Of a stretch of DNA of 64,000 bases, positions 26,208-35,163 are shown one piece after another. Every line of letters starts with the position of its first letter. Positions within the stretch are counted from its first letter, which is position 1. The position numbers were made by a program, and so were the translations under genes. Source of the stretch: Scopulibacillus_A cellulosilyticus (lineage in GTDB: Bacteria > Bacillota > Bacilli > Bacillales > Sporolactobacillaceae); the NCBI RefSeq assembly GCF_042665295.1, contig NZ_JBHTCO010000043.1, positions 82,564-146,563 of the forward strand. The letters are read 5' to 3'. The notes beneath the pieces are model-generated. The model was not told the DNA's origin, did not search any database, and saw only the letters and a program-made list of their open reading frames with translations.

Positions 26208-27742
26208 GCTTTTGCAGTATGTGCAGCGCCAGAAGCTGCCCTTCCTTCTTTTTCTAGATCTTCGCGTGTAACAATAAATCTTTGGAATCCATAAGGAGGA
26301 CGTGGTTCTGTAAATACTTGTCCTTTTGATCCCGGAATATCCTCAACAACCGGTTCCCATGTCTTGTTATTCGATTCAAATCCAATAGTAGCCAGCTGCG
26401 GGAAACGTTCAAGGGCACGAAGTCCAATTTCATAGATTAAATGTTGGATCGAACGATTCTCAAGATCATTGAAAACTGTTGCGCAAATATCACGGATTTG
26501 TTCTGCCGGTACATAATTAGATGTATCAGAACCAATGGCATCAATAACGTTATTATAAGTCCAATCAAGGTTTAGATAGATGAATAATGGACGATCTTTT
26601 GCCTCTGGCAGCGTTGTATATTCATCCTTAATATATCCGTAGAATGAGCTTCCGCTTACTTTAATAAGATGCAATTGAGAAATACCGCTCGTTTGCTTTG
26701 TAATTTCAGTGCCATTAGCCGTACGTTTAACTTCTACTGTCGTTGTAGCATGCTCGTTGCGTGAATGACGATAGACGAGATCGCTTTCATTTAATCCTGA
26801 TTGACCGCCAACTTCTACCTTATCAAACGGAATTTCATCACATGTAATCTCAACTGCGTCTATATGAGAATATGTTTCAAGGAAGCGCTCACATACAAAT
26901 GTAGCAAAACCTTCTAATGTAGAGCCCTCATATTTTGCAGCATGGCGAAGCATAAAGTTCTTCATGGAATCCGTTGCCACGATGAGGCTGTTATCTCCTT
27001 CAGTAAATGAAGTTAAAAAAGCATCACCTTTTAAAGCGATCGTTGCATTCGTACCTAAAATAACATTGTTACGTCCGGTAAACCCTGATTCCGGTATTCT
27101 TTTTACTCCTTCAAGCGGTTTTGCGTACGTACGAAAAACAAAAACGTCACCTTTTCCATAATACATTGTCCTTTGATTACTCATTTCAAAACCTCCCTTA
27201 TTATTTAAAAAATCGTTTAAGCGAAATCCGGCAATTTTATAAATTTGTTCTAACGCCTCTTTAAATTCTGCCTCCGGAGATAATTGCAATCTCTTTAGCA
27301 TAGATTGACGTATCGTTTCCTTTGTATGACCGCGGACAGCCAAAATGAAAGGAAAACCAAATTTTTCTGTATACGCCTTGTTTAGAGACAGAAAATCTTC
27401 GGACTCCTCTTTTGAAAGTTTGTCGAGTCCGGCTCCGGACTGTTCCTTTACCGAAGCATTTGCCATACGAACCCGAGCAGCTAAATCAGGATGAGCCCTG
27501 AGCAATGCAAGTTTCTCTTCATAACTGGCAGCATCTACGACACCTACCATAGCATCGTGAAGGTCAGATACATCAGAAAATGGACGTTTCTCCCATGAAC
27601 GTTCAGCTACCCAAGGTGAATGTTCAAAAATCCAGCCTAATGCTCCTGTAAACGACTCACGATCCATTTGATTGACCAAATCAAAATTTAACTTGTTGTT
27701 TACCATGTCATCAATCCTTTCCACTGAACAATGAATGTTCAT
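26204..27742 (-). CDS. pucL: bifunctional OHCU decarboxylase-urate oxidase
   Basis: This 512-residue fusion is like B. subtilis PucL. The N-terminal OHCU decarboxylase domain (about 15-175) contains FEHSPWVAER, HPDLAARVR and LNKAYTEKFGFPF. A short linker leads to the uricase domain (from about 190) with YGKGDVFVFRTY, NATIALKGD and the C-terminal PPYGFQRFIVTRED. It converts urate plus O2 to 5-hydroxyisourate and H2O2, and decarboxylates OHCU to (S)-allantoin. The start at 27742 has AAAGGGG upstream; an ATG 12 codons later also has a site. Confidence 0.95.
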   Translation of the reverse strand: MNIHCSVERIDDMVNNKLNFDLVNQMDRESFTGALGWIFEHSPWVAERSWEKRPFSDVSDLHDAMVGVVDAASYEEKLALLRAHPDLAARVRMANASVKEQSGAGLDKLSKEESEDFLSLNKAYTEKFGFPFILAVRGHTKETIRQSMLKRLQLSPEAEFKEALEQIYKIAGFRLNDFLNNKGGFEMSNQRTMYYGKGDVFVFRTYAKPLEGVKRIPESGFTGRNNVILGTNATIALKGDAFLTSFTEGDNSLIVATDSMKNFMLRHAAKYEGSTLEGFATFVCERFLETYSHIDAVEITCDEIPFDKVEVGGQSGLNESDLVYRHSRNEHATTTVEVKRTANGTEITKQTSGISQLHLIKVSGSSFYGYIKDEYTTLPEAKDRPLFIYLNLDWTYNNVIDAIGSDTSNYVPAEQIRDICATVFNDLENRSIQHLIYEIGLRALERFPQLATIGFESNNKTWEPVVEDIPGSKGQVFTEPRPPYGFQRFIVTREDLEKEGRAASGAAHTAKA

Positions 27743-27771
27743 TGATCAACCCCTTTCAGAGGATTAATTTA

Positions 27772-27800
27772 ATTGTAATATTCGATCGATTTTTGGTCAT
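27772..27800 (-). promoter_or_regulatory. pucL promoter
   Basis: On the minus strand, ATGACC (27800-27795), a 17-bp spacer and TACAAT (27777-27772). The weak -35 fits an activator-dependent promoter. Confidence 0.5.
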
Positions 27801-27830
27801 TAGCCATGGGAGCTAAATTACAGGAGAATT

Positions 27831-27850
27831 AATTGTGCACAGAGCCTAAT
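27831..27850. promoter_or_regulatory. 19-bp repeated motif upstream of pucL (candidate PucR site)
   Basis: ATTGTGCACAGAGCCTAAT recurs with one change at 30929-30947. It lies upstream of the predicted -35, the usual place for an activator. It differs from the B. subtilis PucR box, so the regulator assignment is inference. Confidence 0.6.
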
Positions 27851-27883
27851 GCGTTGTCGTAAGTTATTTTCCGCATAAAAAAA

Positions 27884-27915
27884 GATAAACCTGACAGTGA
27901 ATGATCAGGTTTATC
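27884..27915 (-). terminator. terminator of the fetAB-permease operon
   Basis: An 11-bp stem (GATAAACCTGA/TCAGGTTTATC) is followed on the minus strand by TTTTTTT. It lies 9 bp after the permease stop. Confidence 0.88.
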
Positions 27916-27924
27916 GCAGCTTGG

Positions 27925-29262
27925 TTACGAAATATTTGTCGAATTTTGATTAGTTTGATGCTTCACAGGCTTTTCTTTTTTTTTAACCCAAACTTGTTCC
28001 ATAATAATTACAATCATTGTACCAACAAGCAATCCATTCCCGCACACATATTGTATAATCGAAGGTAAGCCTTGAAACACAGCCGGCGGCAAAAACATAA
28101 CACCAATGCCAAATAACAAGGTTAGCCCTAATATCGTAAGCCTTCGCTCATCTAACCTTTCTTTTGTTATGGACAACAATGCGACACCGACTGATTGGAC
28201 AAACGTTGCCAGCATCGCTGCGTTTGCTATCGGAGCCGGCAGTAAAGAAAGAAAGTTAATAATAGCTGGAATAAGGGCGATCCCTGTTAGGAAAATCGAT
28301 GCAATCAAAAAAGGCCGTAAACACCGCTGGCCTGTCATGCGAACATATCCTACGGAGCTGTTTAAAGGAACAATCCCTACAACCGAAAAGAGTGAACAAA
28401 GAATTTGAGTAATACCTGCGAATGAACTGGCACGATTGAAATCTTTCTTTTTAGTTTCACCATCCGAAAGAACATTTCCCATCGCTGATATATTGGAAAC
28501 TAAATTTGACACTAACATAAATGCAAGAATTAACGCTGATAAAGCCATCCCGCTGTCCAAACGCGGATATCCCCATGCAAAAATTTCCGGGATCCGGATC
28601 CATTCCTTTGAAACCGGTGAGGGTGAACCTTTGCCAACAAGATAAAAAACAAGCCATCCTGCTGAAATACCAATTAATAAAGAAAAAGTACGAAGCCATC
28701 CCCGTCCCCAAAACGATAATCCAACTATAATAAGAAAAACACCGAACGCAATAATAAATGCAATTACATCGGGTTTACCGCTAATATCATTCACATTCAT
28801 CATTCCTTTTAAGAAAACACCGCTTAACTGTATTGAAAGCAAAAAAAGAAAAACCCCTGTTACCAAAGGAGTGAAGAGCGTCAAAATACGTTTAATCATT
28901 CCCGTTATCCCTAAAATGAAAAGCATTAAACCAGCGATGATCATGCCGCCTTCTAATATTTGCAATGTATCGCTGAAACTGTGCCCCTTATGAACAGCCA
29001 TATTCCCCATAATGACAAATACACCGAGCCAAGTACCCGCCGGACCATCCATAATCGGCATCCTGTGTCCAATCCATCCTTGCAGAAACGTCGATAGACC
29101 GACAACGAGAAAAGTCCGTTGCATTAAATGGGTAACCTCAGTTGCAGACAAATGGAAAATTCCCCCTACAACAATTGGAATCGCGACACTATTCACAAAG
29201 AAAAAAATAAGCCACTGAAAAACACTTAATCCGCTTTTAGAATAATCCCGAATAATATTCAT
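27925..29262 (-). CDS. NCS2 nucleobase permease, second copy
   Basis: This 445-residue polytopic transporter belongs to the xanthine/uracil permease family, but its sequence is distant from the other two copies. Conserved-looking pieces are MPIMDGPAGTWLGVF in the third segment and the VPLNSSVGYVRMTGQR stretch. The C-terminus is hydrophilic. The ATG overlaps the fetB stop by 4 bp, so it is the third gene of a fetA-fetB-permease operon placed between pucL and pucR. Substrate probably urate, allantoin or a purine. Confidence 0.83.
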   Translation of the reverse strand: MNIIRDYSKSGLSVFQWLIFFFVNSVAIPIVVGGIFHLSATEVTHLMQRTFLVVGLSTFLQGWIGHRMPIMDGPAGTWLGVFVIMGNMAVHKGHSFSDTLQILEGGMIIAGLMLFILGITGMIKRILTLFTPLVTGVFLFLLSIQLSGVFLKGMMNVNDISGKPDVIAFIIAFGVFLIIVGLSFWGRGWLRTFSLLIGISAGWLVFYLVGKGSPSPVSKEWIRIPEIFAWGYPRLDSGMALSALILAFMLVSNLVSNISAMGNVLSDGETKKKDFNRASSFAGITQILCSLFSVVGIVPLNSSVGYVRMTGQRCLRPFLIASIFLTGIALIPAIINFLSLLPAPIANAAMLATFVQSVGVALLSITKERLDERRLTILGLTLLFGIGVMFLPPAVFQGLPSIIQYVCGNGLLVGTMIVIIMEQVWVKKKEKPVKHQTNQNSTNIS

Positions 29263-30026
29263 GAGCTATATCTCCTGCTTTTCTCCGATAACATTGAATC
29301 CTTTGTAAACCACATTCTATAAGTTATTAGACTTAACAGCATACTAGTGACTGCAGGGGATGCTGCAAATAAAAACATGATCAGAATCTGATACCGTACT
29401 GCTTCAATTGGACTTGCTCCCGCGACGATCATACCTGTCATAACACCGGGAAGCATCACTAAACCAACTGTCTTCATGTTGTCTATGTTAGGAATCATAC
29501 TTGCCTTTACCGCTCTTGCCAGTACATCTTGAATTGATTGTCTTGTTGTAGCCCCGAGAGCCAGTAATGTTTCGATTTCTCCTGAAGAGGTTTCTACTTC
29601 CCTGTTCATTTGTGATAGAAACAAGCTGCATGCGATCATTGAGTTTCCCGCCACCATTCCACCCATAGGAATGATATATCGCGGTGTTGGTTCAATGATT
29701 CGAAATCCAAGCATTAGAACAAGTGTCAGCGTTTCTGTAAAAGCAATCGTTATTGCAACTTTCCACCATATACCTCTAAAGCCTTTAGCTCTTTGTGAAA
29801 CATTCAAGGATGCCACACCTATCATCATCATGATTATTAAAATAATTAAACCAGGTTGGTTAGATCGAAAAACATATTGTAAAACATATCCAATAAGGAA
29901 TAATTGAACGGCCGATCTTACCGTGTTTATAGCAAGATCCCTTTCCAAACCCAGCTTTTGCCAATAGGAAATCATGATTGTAATTAAAATGAATAGTAAA
30001 GTAGAAAACAACGCCAGGTTAGACAT
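29259..30026 (-). CDS. fetB: FetB-type ABC transporter permease (UPF0014)
   Basis: This 255-residue membrane protein has about seven segments and the family hallmarks AVQLFLIGYVLQYVF, GMVAGNSMIACSLFL and VMLPGVMTGMIVAGASPIEA. E. coli FetB pairs with the FetA ATPase and has been linked to iron export and peroxide resistance. Its first base shares position 30026 with the fetA end, and it overlaps the permease by 4 bp. In a urate cluster that makes H2O2, control of labile iron is a reasonable role. A link to purine transport cannot be excluded. Confidence 0.85.
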   Translation of the reverse strand: MSNLALFSTLLFILITIMISYWQKLGLERDLAINTVRSAVQLFLIGYVLQYVFRSNQPGLIILIIMMMIGVASLNVSQRAKGFRGIWWKVAITIAFTETLTLVLMLGFRIIEPTPRYIIPMGGMVAGNSMIACSLFLSQMNREVETSSGEIETLLALGATTRQSIQDVLARAVKASMIPNIDNMKTVGLVMLPGVMTGMIVAGASPIEAVRYQILIMFLFAASPAVTSMLLSLITYRMWFTKDSMLSEKSRRYSS

Positions 30027-30781
30027 TATACGAACACCTCAATTTGATTGCTGCTTTTCGAAAACGACTGTTGCATTAAGGACTTAGATAAATCAGTTTC
30101 AGGACTTTTAAACAAAGATTGCGGATCGGTATCTTCAATGAGCCTTCCTTCACTTAGAAGCCATATACGTTGGCCTATATTTTGTGCTTGCTTAACATTA
30201 TGTGTTACCGAAATGATAGTCATTTCCTTTTCATAATGGCATGACTTAATAAATTCCTCGACTAATTGAGTTGAATGAATATCTAAAGAAGAAGTCACTT
30301 CATCAAGTAAAAGAATATCCGGATTTAATAATATTGTTCTAATCAATGCTAATCGTTGCTTTTCACCCCCGGATAATAGCGAGGCTTGCTTATTCCAATC
30401 TAAATAAGAAAGCCCGACATCACTCAGTAATTGTTTAACGTACATAGAGTTAAAAGTTGAACGATGAAGACGGCTTACAATCCGAAGATTATCTTCAACC
30501 GTTCCCGGCAGCATCACGGGTTGCTGTCCAACATATCCTACTTTCATCCTCCATTCCGATGGGGACCAATCCTTTTCCATTTTTCCATGCAAATAAATAT
30601 GACCGCTGTCAGGAGATTCAAGCCGTCCCAGAATCCGCAACAACGTACTTTTCCCTTGGCCGGAAGCACCTAAGATGAAAATAATGGCAGGTTTTTCAAT
30701 AGAGGTTGTGACATTCGATAACAACTTTAATGTATTTGAAGAGATACTTTTAGAGAGTTGATCAACATATAAAACCGCCAA
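30026..30781 (-). CDS. fetA: FetA-type ABC transporter ATP-binding protein
   Basis: This approximately 251-residue ATPase has Walker A GASGQGKST, the Q-loop GYVGQQPVM, signature LLSGGEKQRLA, Walker B ILLLDEVTSSLD and the switch His in SVTHN. The start chosen is TTG 30781, because AGGAGGGG ends five bases upstream. The frame that opens at 30799 would place the ribosome site inside the coding region. It pairs with the FetB permease directly downstream. Confidence 0.87.
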   Translation of the reverse strand: MAVLYVDQLSKSISSNTLKLLSNVTTSIEKPAIIFILGASGQGKSTLLRILGRLESPDSGHIYLHGKMEKDWSPSEWRMKVGYVGQQPVMLPGTVEDNLRIVSRLHRSTFNSMYVKQLLSDVGLSYLDWNKQASLLSGGEKQRLALIRTILLNPDILLLDEVTSSLDIHSTQLVEEFIKSCHYEKEMTIISVTHNVKQAQNIGQRIWLLSEGRLIEDTDPQSLFKSPETDLSKSLMQQSFSKSSNQIEVFV

Positions 30782-30857
30782 AAAAACCCCTCCTTTCAAT
30801 AAGATGTTTTAACAAATGTACTAATCTTTAAATCTATTTATCCAGTTTTAGAAATTT

Positions 30858-30886
30858 TTATTATTTTTAGATTACACCAGAGGCAA
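30858..30886 (-). promoter_or_regulatory. fetA promoter
   Basis: On the minus strand, TTGCCT (30886-30881), 17 bp, then TAATAA (30863-30858). The repeated 19-bp motif lies about 45 bp further upstream. Confidence 0.5.
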
Positions 30887-30928
30887 TATGAGGTCATTAT
30901 TCCAATAGACTAGTTTTCATATAACCAT

Positions 30929-30947
30929 ATTGTGCACACAGCCTAAT
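30929..30947. promoter_or_regulatory. 19-bp repeated motif between fetA and pucR (candidate PucR site)
   Basis: ATTGTGCACACAGCCTAAT matches the pucL copy at 18 of 19 positions and has the same orientation relative to the minus-strand gene. It overlaps the presumed -35 of the plus-strand pucR promoter (-10 TATAAT at 30966-30971), so it could also mediate autoregulation. Confidence 0.6.
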
Positions 30948-31004
30948 CTTAACCTAGAATCATGATATAATTGTCTTGGATGTTTTGAAAGGAATGTGAT
31001 TGCA

Positions 31005-32219
31005 ATGAACTTAACATTAGAAGAAGCCTTACAAATCCCCCCATTAAACCGTTGTACCGTAGTTGCTGGTAATAACGGACTTGACCGCAAAATTAATTCT
31101 GTTAACAGCTTCGATGCCCCCGATGTCATTCCGTGGCTAAAACAAGGGGAGCTGGTACTAACCAGCGGATATGTCTTCAAGAATGATGAAGCAGCCCAAG
31201 TTGAACTGATTCATGAAATGGCCAAAAAAGGATGCGCAGGGCTTTGTATTCAAATAAAATATTTCCTGCCTAAATTACCGGAAGCAATGTTGAAGACCGC
31301 AAATAACTTAAAACTGCCCTTGATCGAGATTCCAAATGATCTTTCCTTATCAGATTTGTTAGCTTCGTTGATGCGTGAAGTGTTCACCTATGAAAATGAG
31401 CATAAAGGCCAAGAAAAAAAGAAAATATTCCTTTCCCAACTTCTAAAAGGCGAACTTAACGGTAAGGATGCCATTCTTGCAAATGGAAGAGAATTTGGAC
31501 TGAAACCTGGTTGCGGATACATTTGTTTATTTGTTTCCTTATTAGATCCGGCACACGATTTGAAAAAAGAAACAGCCGATTTTTTATTAGAGACAGCCCG
31601 TTCATTTAACAAAGACTTTGGTATCGATTATTTAACGATGGAACTTGATCATTTCGTTATTGTCATCTTACAGTCAGGAGAACATCTGGAGAACGAACAT
31701 TTACATAAGTTAGCCCTTCAATTTGCAAAAAAGTTTGATGAATTAAATAACGGCGATCAAGCCAACCAAATAAAAATCGGAATTGGTACAGGATGCAGTG
31801 ATGTTCTTGAGATCAGCAGAAGCTATCAACAGGCATGTGAAGCTGTAAATATAGGTTCCCGGGTCTATCCAAAATCTATGAACCATCATATTTACGATTA
31901 TGTTGATTTAGAGTCCTATTTTATTTTGCAACAGGCTCCTGCTAATTTACTGTCACAATACATTTCCCGTACGATCGAAAAATTAATCCAATACGATAAA
32001 GATAATCAAACAGATCTTATTAAAACCTTAGATGTATACTTATCTTGTTGCGGACGCCAATCTGAGGCTGCCCGTTTGTTAGGCGTACATCGAAACACAA
32101 TTAACTTTAGAATGACTAAAATCAAAGAACTTTTAGGTAAGGATTTAGATGATGGTGAAACAGTTTTTCGCGTGCAATTGGCGTTAAAAATATCCCGCCT
32201 GTTAAATTTGGCAAAATAG
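31005..32219 (+). CDS. PucR-family purine catabolism regulator, first copy
   Basis: This 404-residue regulator has an N-terminal PucR sensing domain (about 1-125, with PWLKQGELVLTSGYVF). A central region follows, and the C-terminal helix-turn-helix is GRQSEAARLLGVHRNTINFR (about 350-370). B. subtilis PucR activates the puc genes in response to allantoin-type inducers. It is divergent from fetAB-permease and shares their upstream region with the 19-bp motif. ATG 31005 follows AAAGGA at 11 nt; an in-frame GTG at 30996 is an alternative. Confidence 0.9.
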   Translation: MNLTLEEALQIPPLNRCTVVAGNNGLDRKINSVNSFDAPDVIPWLKQGELVLTSGYVFKNDEAAQVELIHEMAKKGCAGLCIQIKYFLPKLPEAMLKTANNLKLPLIEIPNDLSLSDLLASLMREVFTYENEHKGQEKKKIFLSQLLKGELNGKDAILANGREFGLKPGCGYICLFVSLLDPAHDLKKETADFLLETARSFNKDFGIDYLTMELDHFVIVILQSGEHLENEHLHKLALQFAKKFDELNNGDQANQIKIGIGTGCSDVLEISRSYQQACEAVNIGSRVYPKSMNHHIYDYVDLESYFILQQAPANLLSQYISRTIEKLIQYDKDNQTDLIKTLDVYLSCCGRQSEAARLLGVHRNTINFRMTKIKELLGKDLDDGETVFRVQLALKISRLLNLAK

Positions 32220-32220
32220 A

Positions 32221-32250
32221 AAAAGGTCTGGATTTTTTCAGACCTTTTTA
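32221..32250. terminator. bidirectional terminator between pucR and a permease
   Basis: AAAAAGGTCTG and CAGACCTTTTT form an 11-bp stem around GATTTTTT. U-tracts form on both strands, serving the convergent pucR (+) and permease (-) genes. Confidence 0.88.
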
Positions 32251-32260
32251 CTGTTATGAT

Positions 32261-33595
32261 TTATAAACTTGGCTCAAGAGGACTATCCTGTTCTTCAACA
32301 TTTTGCTCCTTGGTATTCTTCGGCTTTTTAAATTCATTTAATACAATGTTTAAGACAAAACTAGCGAAGGTTCCTAAAATGACACCGTTTTTAACCAACA
32401 TTGCAATTGTTGCCGGAAGATGGTCAAAAGCATTTGCAACTGTATGTGTTCCTATTGCCAAACCTACTCCAACCGCAATAATTAATTGGTTAGACGGGTT
32501 TGTAAAGTCCACTTTGGACATCATTCTTAATGCAGTTGAAATGAGCATACCGAACATTGGAACCATCGCACCGCCAAGTACCGCCGGAGGAATGATAACT
32601 GCTAAAGCCGCAATTTTTGGGAATAGTCCTAATATTGCCAAAATAATACCGGCGTTTAAGATGATTTTACGATTTGTTACCCCAGTTAACGCTACTAATC
32701 CAACATTTTGGGCGAAAGTTGAATGATTAAAGTTATTAAATATACCGCTTATAACGGCACCCAGACCTTCTGCTCTTAAACCTTTTTTAATATCATGATC
32801 AGTTAAATTGCGTTTATCAATTTCTCCAAGTGCAAAGAATGTTCCGGTACTTTCCACCATAATGACAATGGCAACAATCGACATTGTAAGAATCGATGAC
32901 AATTGAAAGGTTGGCGGACCAAAGTAGAAAGGTCTCACCATGTTAAACCAAGAAGCTTCTTTTACTTGTGTAAAATCAACAACACCTAGACAAGCCGCGA
33001 CAATCGTTCCGACAATCATTGATATCAGAACAGAAATTGTTTTTAAGTATCCTTTGGCAAGTGTGTTTAGAACAATAAAGAATACTAAAGTAAACAATGC
33101 TAAAGACAAATTTGTAATTGAACCAAAATCTTTAGCTCCTGTACCGCCGGCTGCGTTATTAATAGCAACAGGCATTAAAGTCACACCGATAATTAACACG
33201 ACCGATGCTGTAATGACAGGAGGAAAAAACCTTATGATTTTGCTGAAAAACTGGGCCAAAATAATAACAATGACCCCGGAAACCATTACAGCACCTATGA
33301 CTCCCTGAATACTGTATATCGACCCTATTGCGATGACTGGCTGTACGACTGTAAATGAAACACCCATTAATGCTGGAAGCTTAATACCGATATGTTTGCC
33401 CCCAACAACTTGCAGCAATGATGCAATTCCGCAAGTAAACAAATCAAAAGAAATGAGATAGACTAACTGTTGTTGGCTTAATCCGATTGCCGGCCCAATA
33501 ATTAAAGGTACCGCAACCGCACCGCCATACATGACACATACATGCTGAAAACCGAGCAAAAACAATTTCCATACACTTAACTTTTCACTTTTCAA
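32261..33595 (-). CDS. NCS2 nucleobase permease, third copy
   Basis: This 444-residue uracil-xanthine permease family protein has the N-terminal LLGFQHVCVMYGGAVAVPL, the central VESTGTFFALGEI and the GIFNNFNHSTFAQNVGL stretch typical of the family's purine carriers. It follows the guanine-deaminase-like gene by 58 bp on the same strand, so guanine, 8-oxoguanine or xanthine uptake is the best guess. It is more like the 15902 copy than the 27925 copy. Confidence 0.88.
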   Translation of the reverse strand: MKSEKLSVWKLFLLGFQHVCVMYGGAVAVPLIIGPAIGLSQQQLVYLISFDLFTCGIASLLQVVGGKHIGIKLPALMGVSFTVVQPVIAIGSIYSIQGVIGAVMVSGVIVIILAQFFSKIIRFFPPVITASVVLIIGVTLMPVAINNAAGGTGAKDFGSITNLSLALFTLVFFIVLNTLAKGYLKTISVLISMIVGTIVAACLGVVDFTQVKEASWFNMVRPFYFGPPTFQLSSILTMSIVAIVIMVESTGTFFALGEIDKRNLTDHDIKKGLRAEGLGAVISGIFNNFNHSTFAQNVGLVALTGVTNRKIILNAGIILAILGLFPKIAALAVIIPPAVLGGAMVPMFGMLISTALRMMSKVDFTNPSNQLIIAVGVGLAIGTHTVANAFDHLPATIAMLVKNGVILGTFASFVLNIVLNEFKKPKNTKEQNVEEQDSPLEPSL

Positions 33596-33653
33596 GTGAA
33601 TTCCCCCTAGATTAAATGAATGAAGTTTAAGTTTTTATTTCTTTCTGTTTGCT

Positions 33654-35066
33654 CTAGTTGCTTTTGGCACGTAGTTTTTTGTAGTTTACTTTGGTGTGCT
33701 TCATCGCCGTTTCCACCACTCTGCACGCGGCAGCCTGTGCTTTCATCGCAAGATGCTCTTCATCTGCATTTACCAACCTCCCTTCCGCAACAACGACTTT
33801 ACCCCCTACAATAGTTGTATGAACTTGAGAGGTTCCAGTAATAATTGGAAGGGAAGCATCATCAAATAGGGCACCCGCAAATTCTAACCTGGTTGAATCA
33901 ATCATAAACATATCAGCGGCTTTTCCTGTCTCTAATGAACCTATGTCATCTTCCCAGCCAAGTACTTTAGAGGATCCTCTTGTTGCAATTGACAAGCAGT
34001 CTTCTGCACTTAATGCTGTCGAACCATGTTGAAGTTTATGCAATAAATTCATCACTTTCGCTTCCAGTAACATACTGGAAGTATCATTGGATGCTGAACC
34101 ATCAACACCTAAACCTACTTTCACACCCGATTTGAGCATTTTTATTATTGGAAAAGTCCCTGAAGACAATTTCATATTGCTGCTGGGACAATGGGCAACA
34201 CCACAGCCGCATGAACCCATTTTCATAATTTCCTCATCGTTAAACCAAATGCCATGTGCATACCAGACGTCTTCACCAGTCCAACCTGTTTCTTCCATAA
34301 ATTGAAGAGGGCGAAGACCAAGCTTTTCTCTGCAAAAATCTTCTTCGTCCTTTGTTTCGGCTAGATGCGTATGCATTCGAACGCCGTAGCTTCTGGCTAA
34401 AGCAGCAGATTCCGTTAACAATTCTTTGCTGACAGAGAACGGTGAACAAGGTGCCACCCCTACTCTTACCATTGAGAAACGGCTTGGATCATGGTACGAT
34501 TCAATAACACGTCTCGTATCTCTTAAAATGATATCTTCAGATTGAACAACTTCATCAGGCGGAAGTCCGCCTCTTGAGCGTCCCAAACTCATAGATCCCC
34601 TTGTTGGAAAGAAGCGAATACCTAATTCTTGAGCTGCCCGGATTTCTTCATCAATTAATTCACCGCTAACGCCATTAGGAAAAACATAAAAATGATCCGC
34701 GGCTGTCGTACACCCGCTTTTAAGCAATTCTCCTAAACCTACCATTGCACTCAAGTAAACATCCTCTGGTTTTAAATGTCGCCAAATATCATATAGTGTA
34801 GTCAACCAATCAAAAAGTTCACAATCTTGAGCCCATGGAATGTTGCGGGTAAATGTTTGGTATAAATGATGGTGTGTATTAACTAAGCCCGGATATACAA
34901 TCTTTCCCCTGCCATCAATGACTTTATCGGCTGTTTCAAATGAAATATCAGTACCGATTGCCTTAATTTCCTGACCCTCAATATAAATACTTCCCCCCGG
35001 AAATCGGCGCCTCTTTTCATCCATCGTAATGATGTTCCTGCAGTTCTTAATTAATAAACTTGTCAT
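33654..35066 (-). CDS. guanine / 8-oxoguanine deaminase-like amidohydrolase
   Basis: This 470-residue COG0402 amidohydrolase has metal-binding NTHHHLYQTFTR (about 64-75), the further ligands HTHLAET and the Asp in VGLGVDGSASND, and a C-terminal beta-sandwich (LETGKAADMFMID). Relatives deaminate 8-oxoguanine to urate or guanine to xanthine; sequence alone does not separate these. Either product enters the uricase route encoded here. It lies between a PucR-type gene and a nucleobase permease on the same strand, probably one operon. Confidence 0.85.
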   Translation of the reverse strand: MTSLLIKNCRNIITMDEKRRRFPGGSIYIEGQEIKAIGTDISFETADKVIDGRGKIVYPGLVNTHHHLYQTFTRNIPWAQDCELFDWLTTLYDIWRHLKPEDVYLSAMVGLGELLKSGCTTAADHFYVFPNGVSGELIDEEIRAAQELGIRFFPTRGSMSLGRSRGGLPPDEVVQSEDIILRDTRRVIESYHDPSRFSMVRVGVAPCSPFSVSKELLTESAALARSYGVRMHTHLAETKDEEDFCREKLGLRPLQFMEETGWTGEDVWYAHGIWFNDEEIMKMGSCGCGVAHCPSSNMKLSSGTFPIIKMLKSGVKVGLGVDGSASNDTSSMLLEAKVMNLLHKLQHGSTALSAEDCLSIATRGSSKVLGWEDDIGSLETGKAADMFMIDSTRLEFAGALFDDASLPIITGTSQVHTTIVGGKVVVAEGRLVNADEEHLAMKAQAAACRVVETAMKHTKVNYKKLRAKSN

Positions 35067-35163
35067 AACTCCTCCTTGCGGGTTTTATTAGGGTAAAAAA
35101 TCTACTACATTGTCATTATTTATAGCTTGTTTAAGCTTAATCAACAATTAGGCAATTTTGTTT

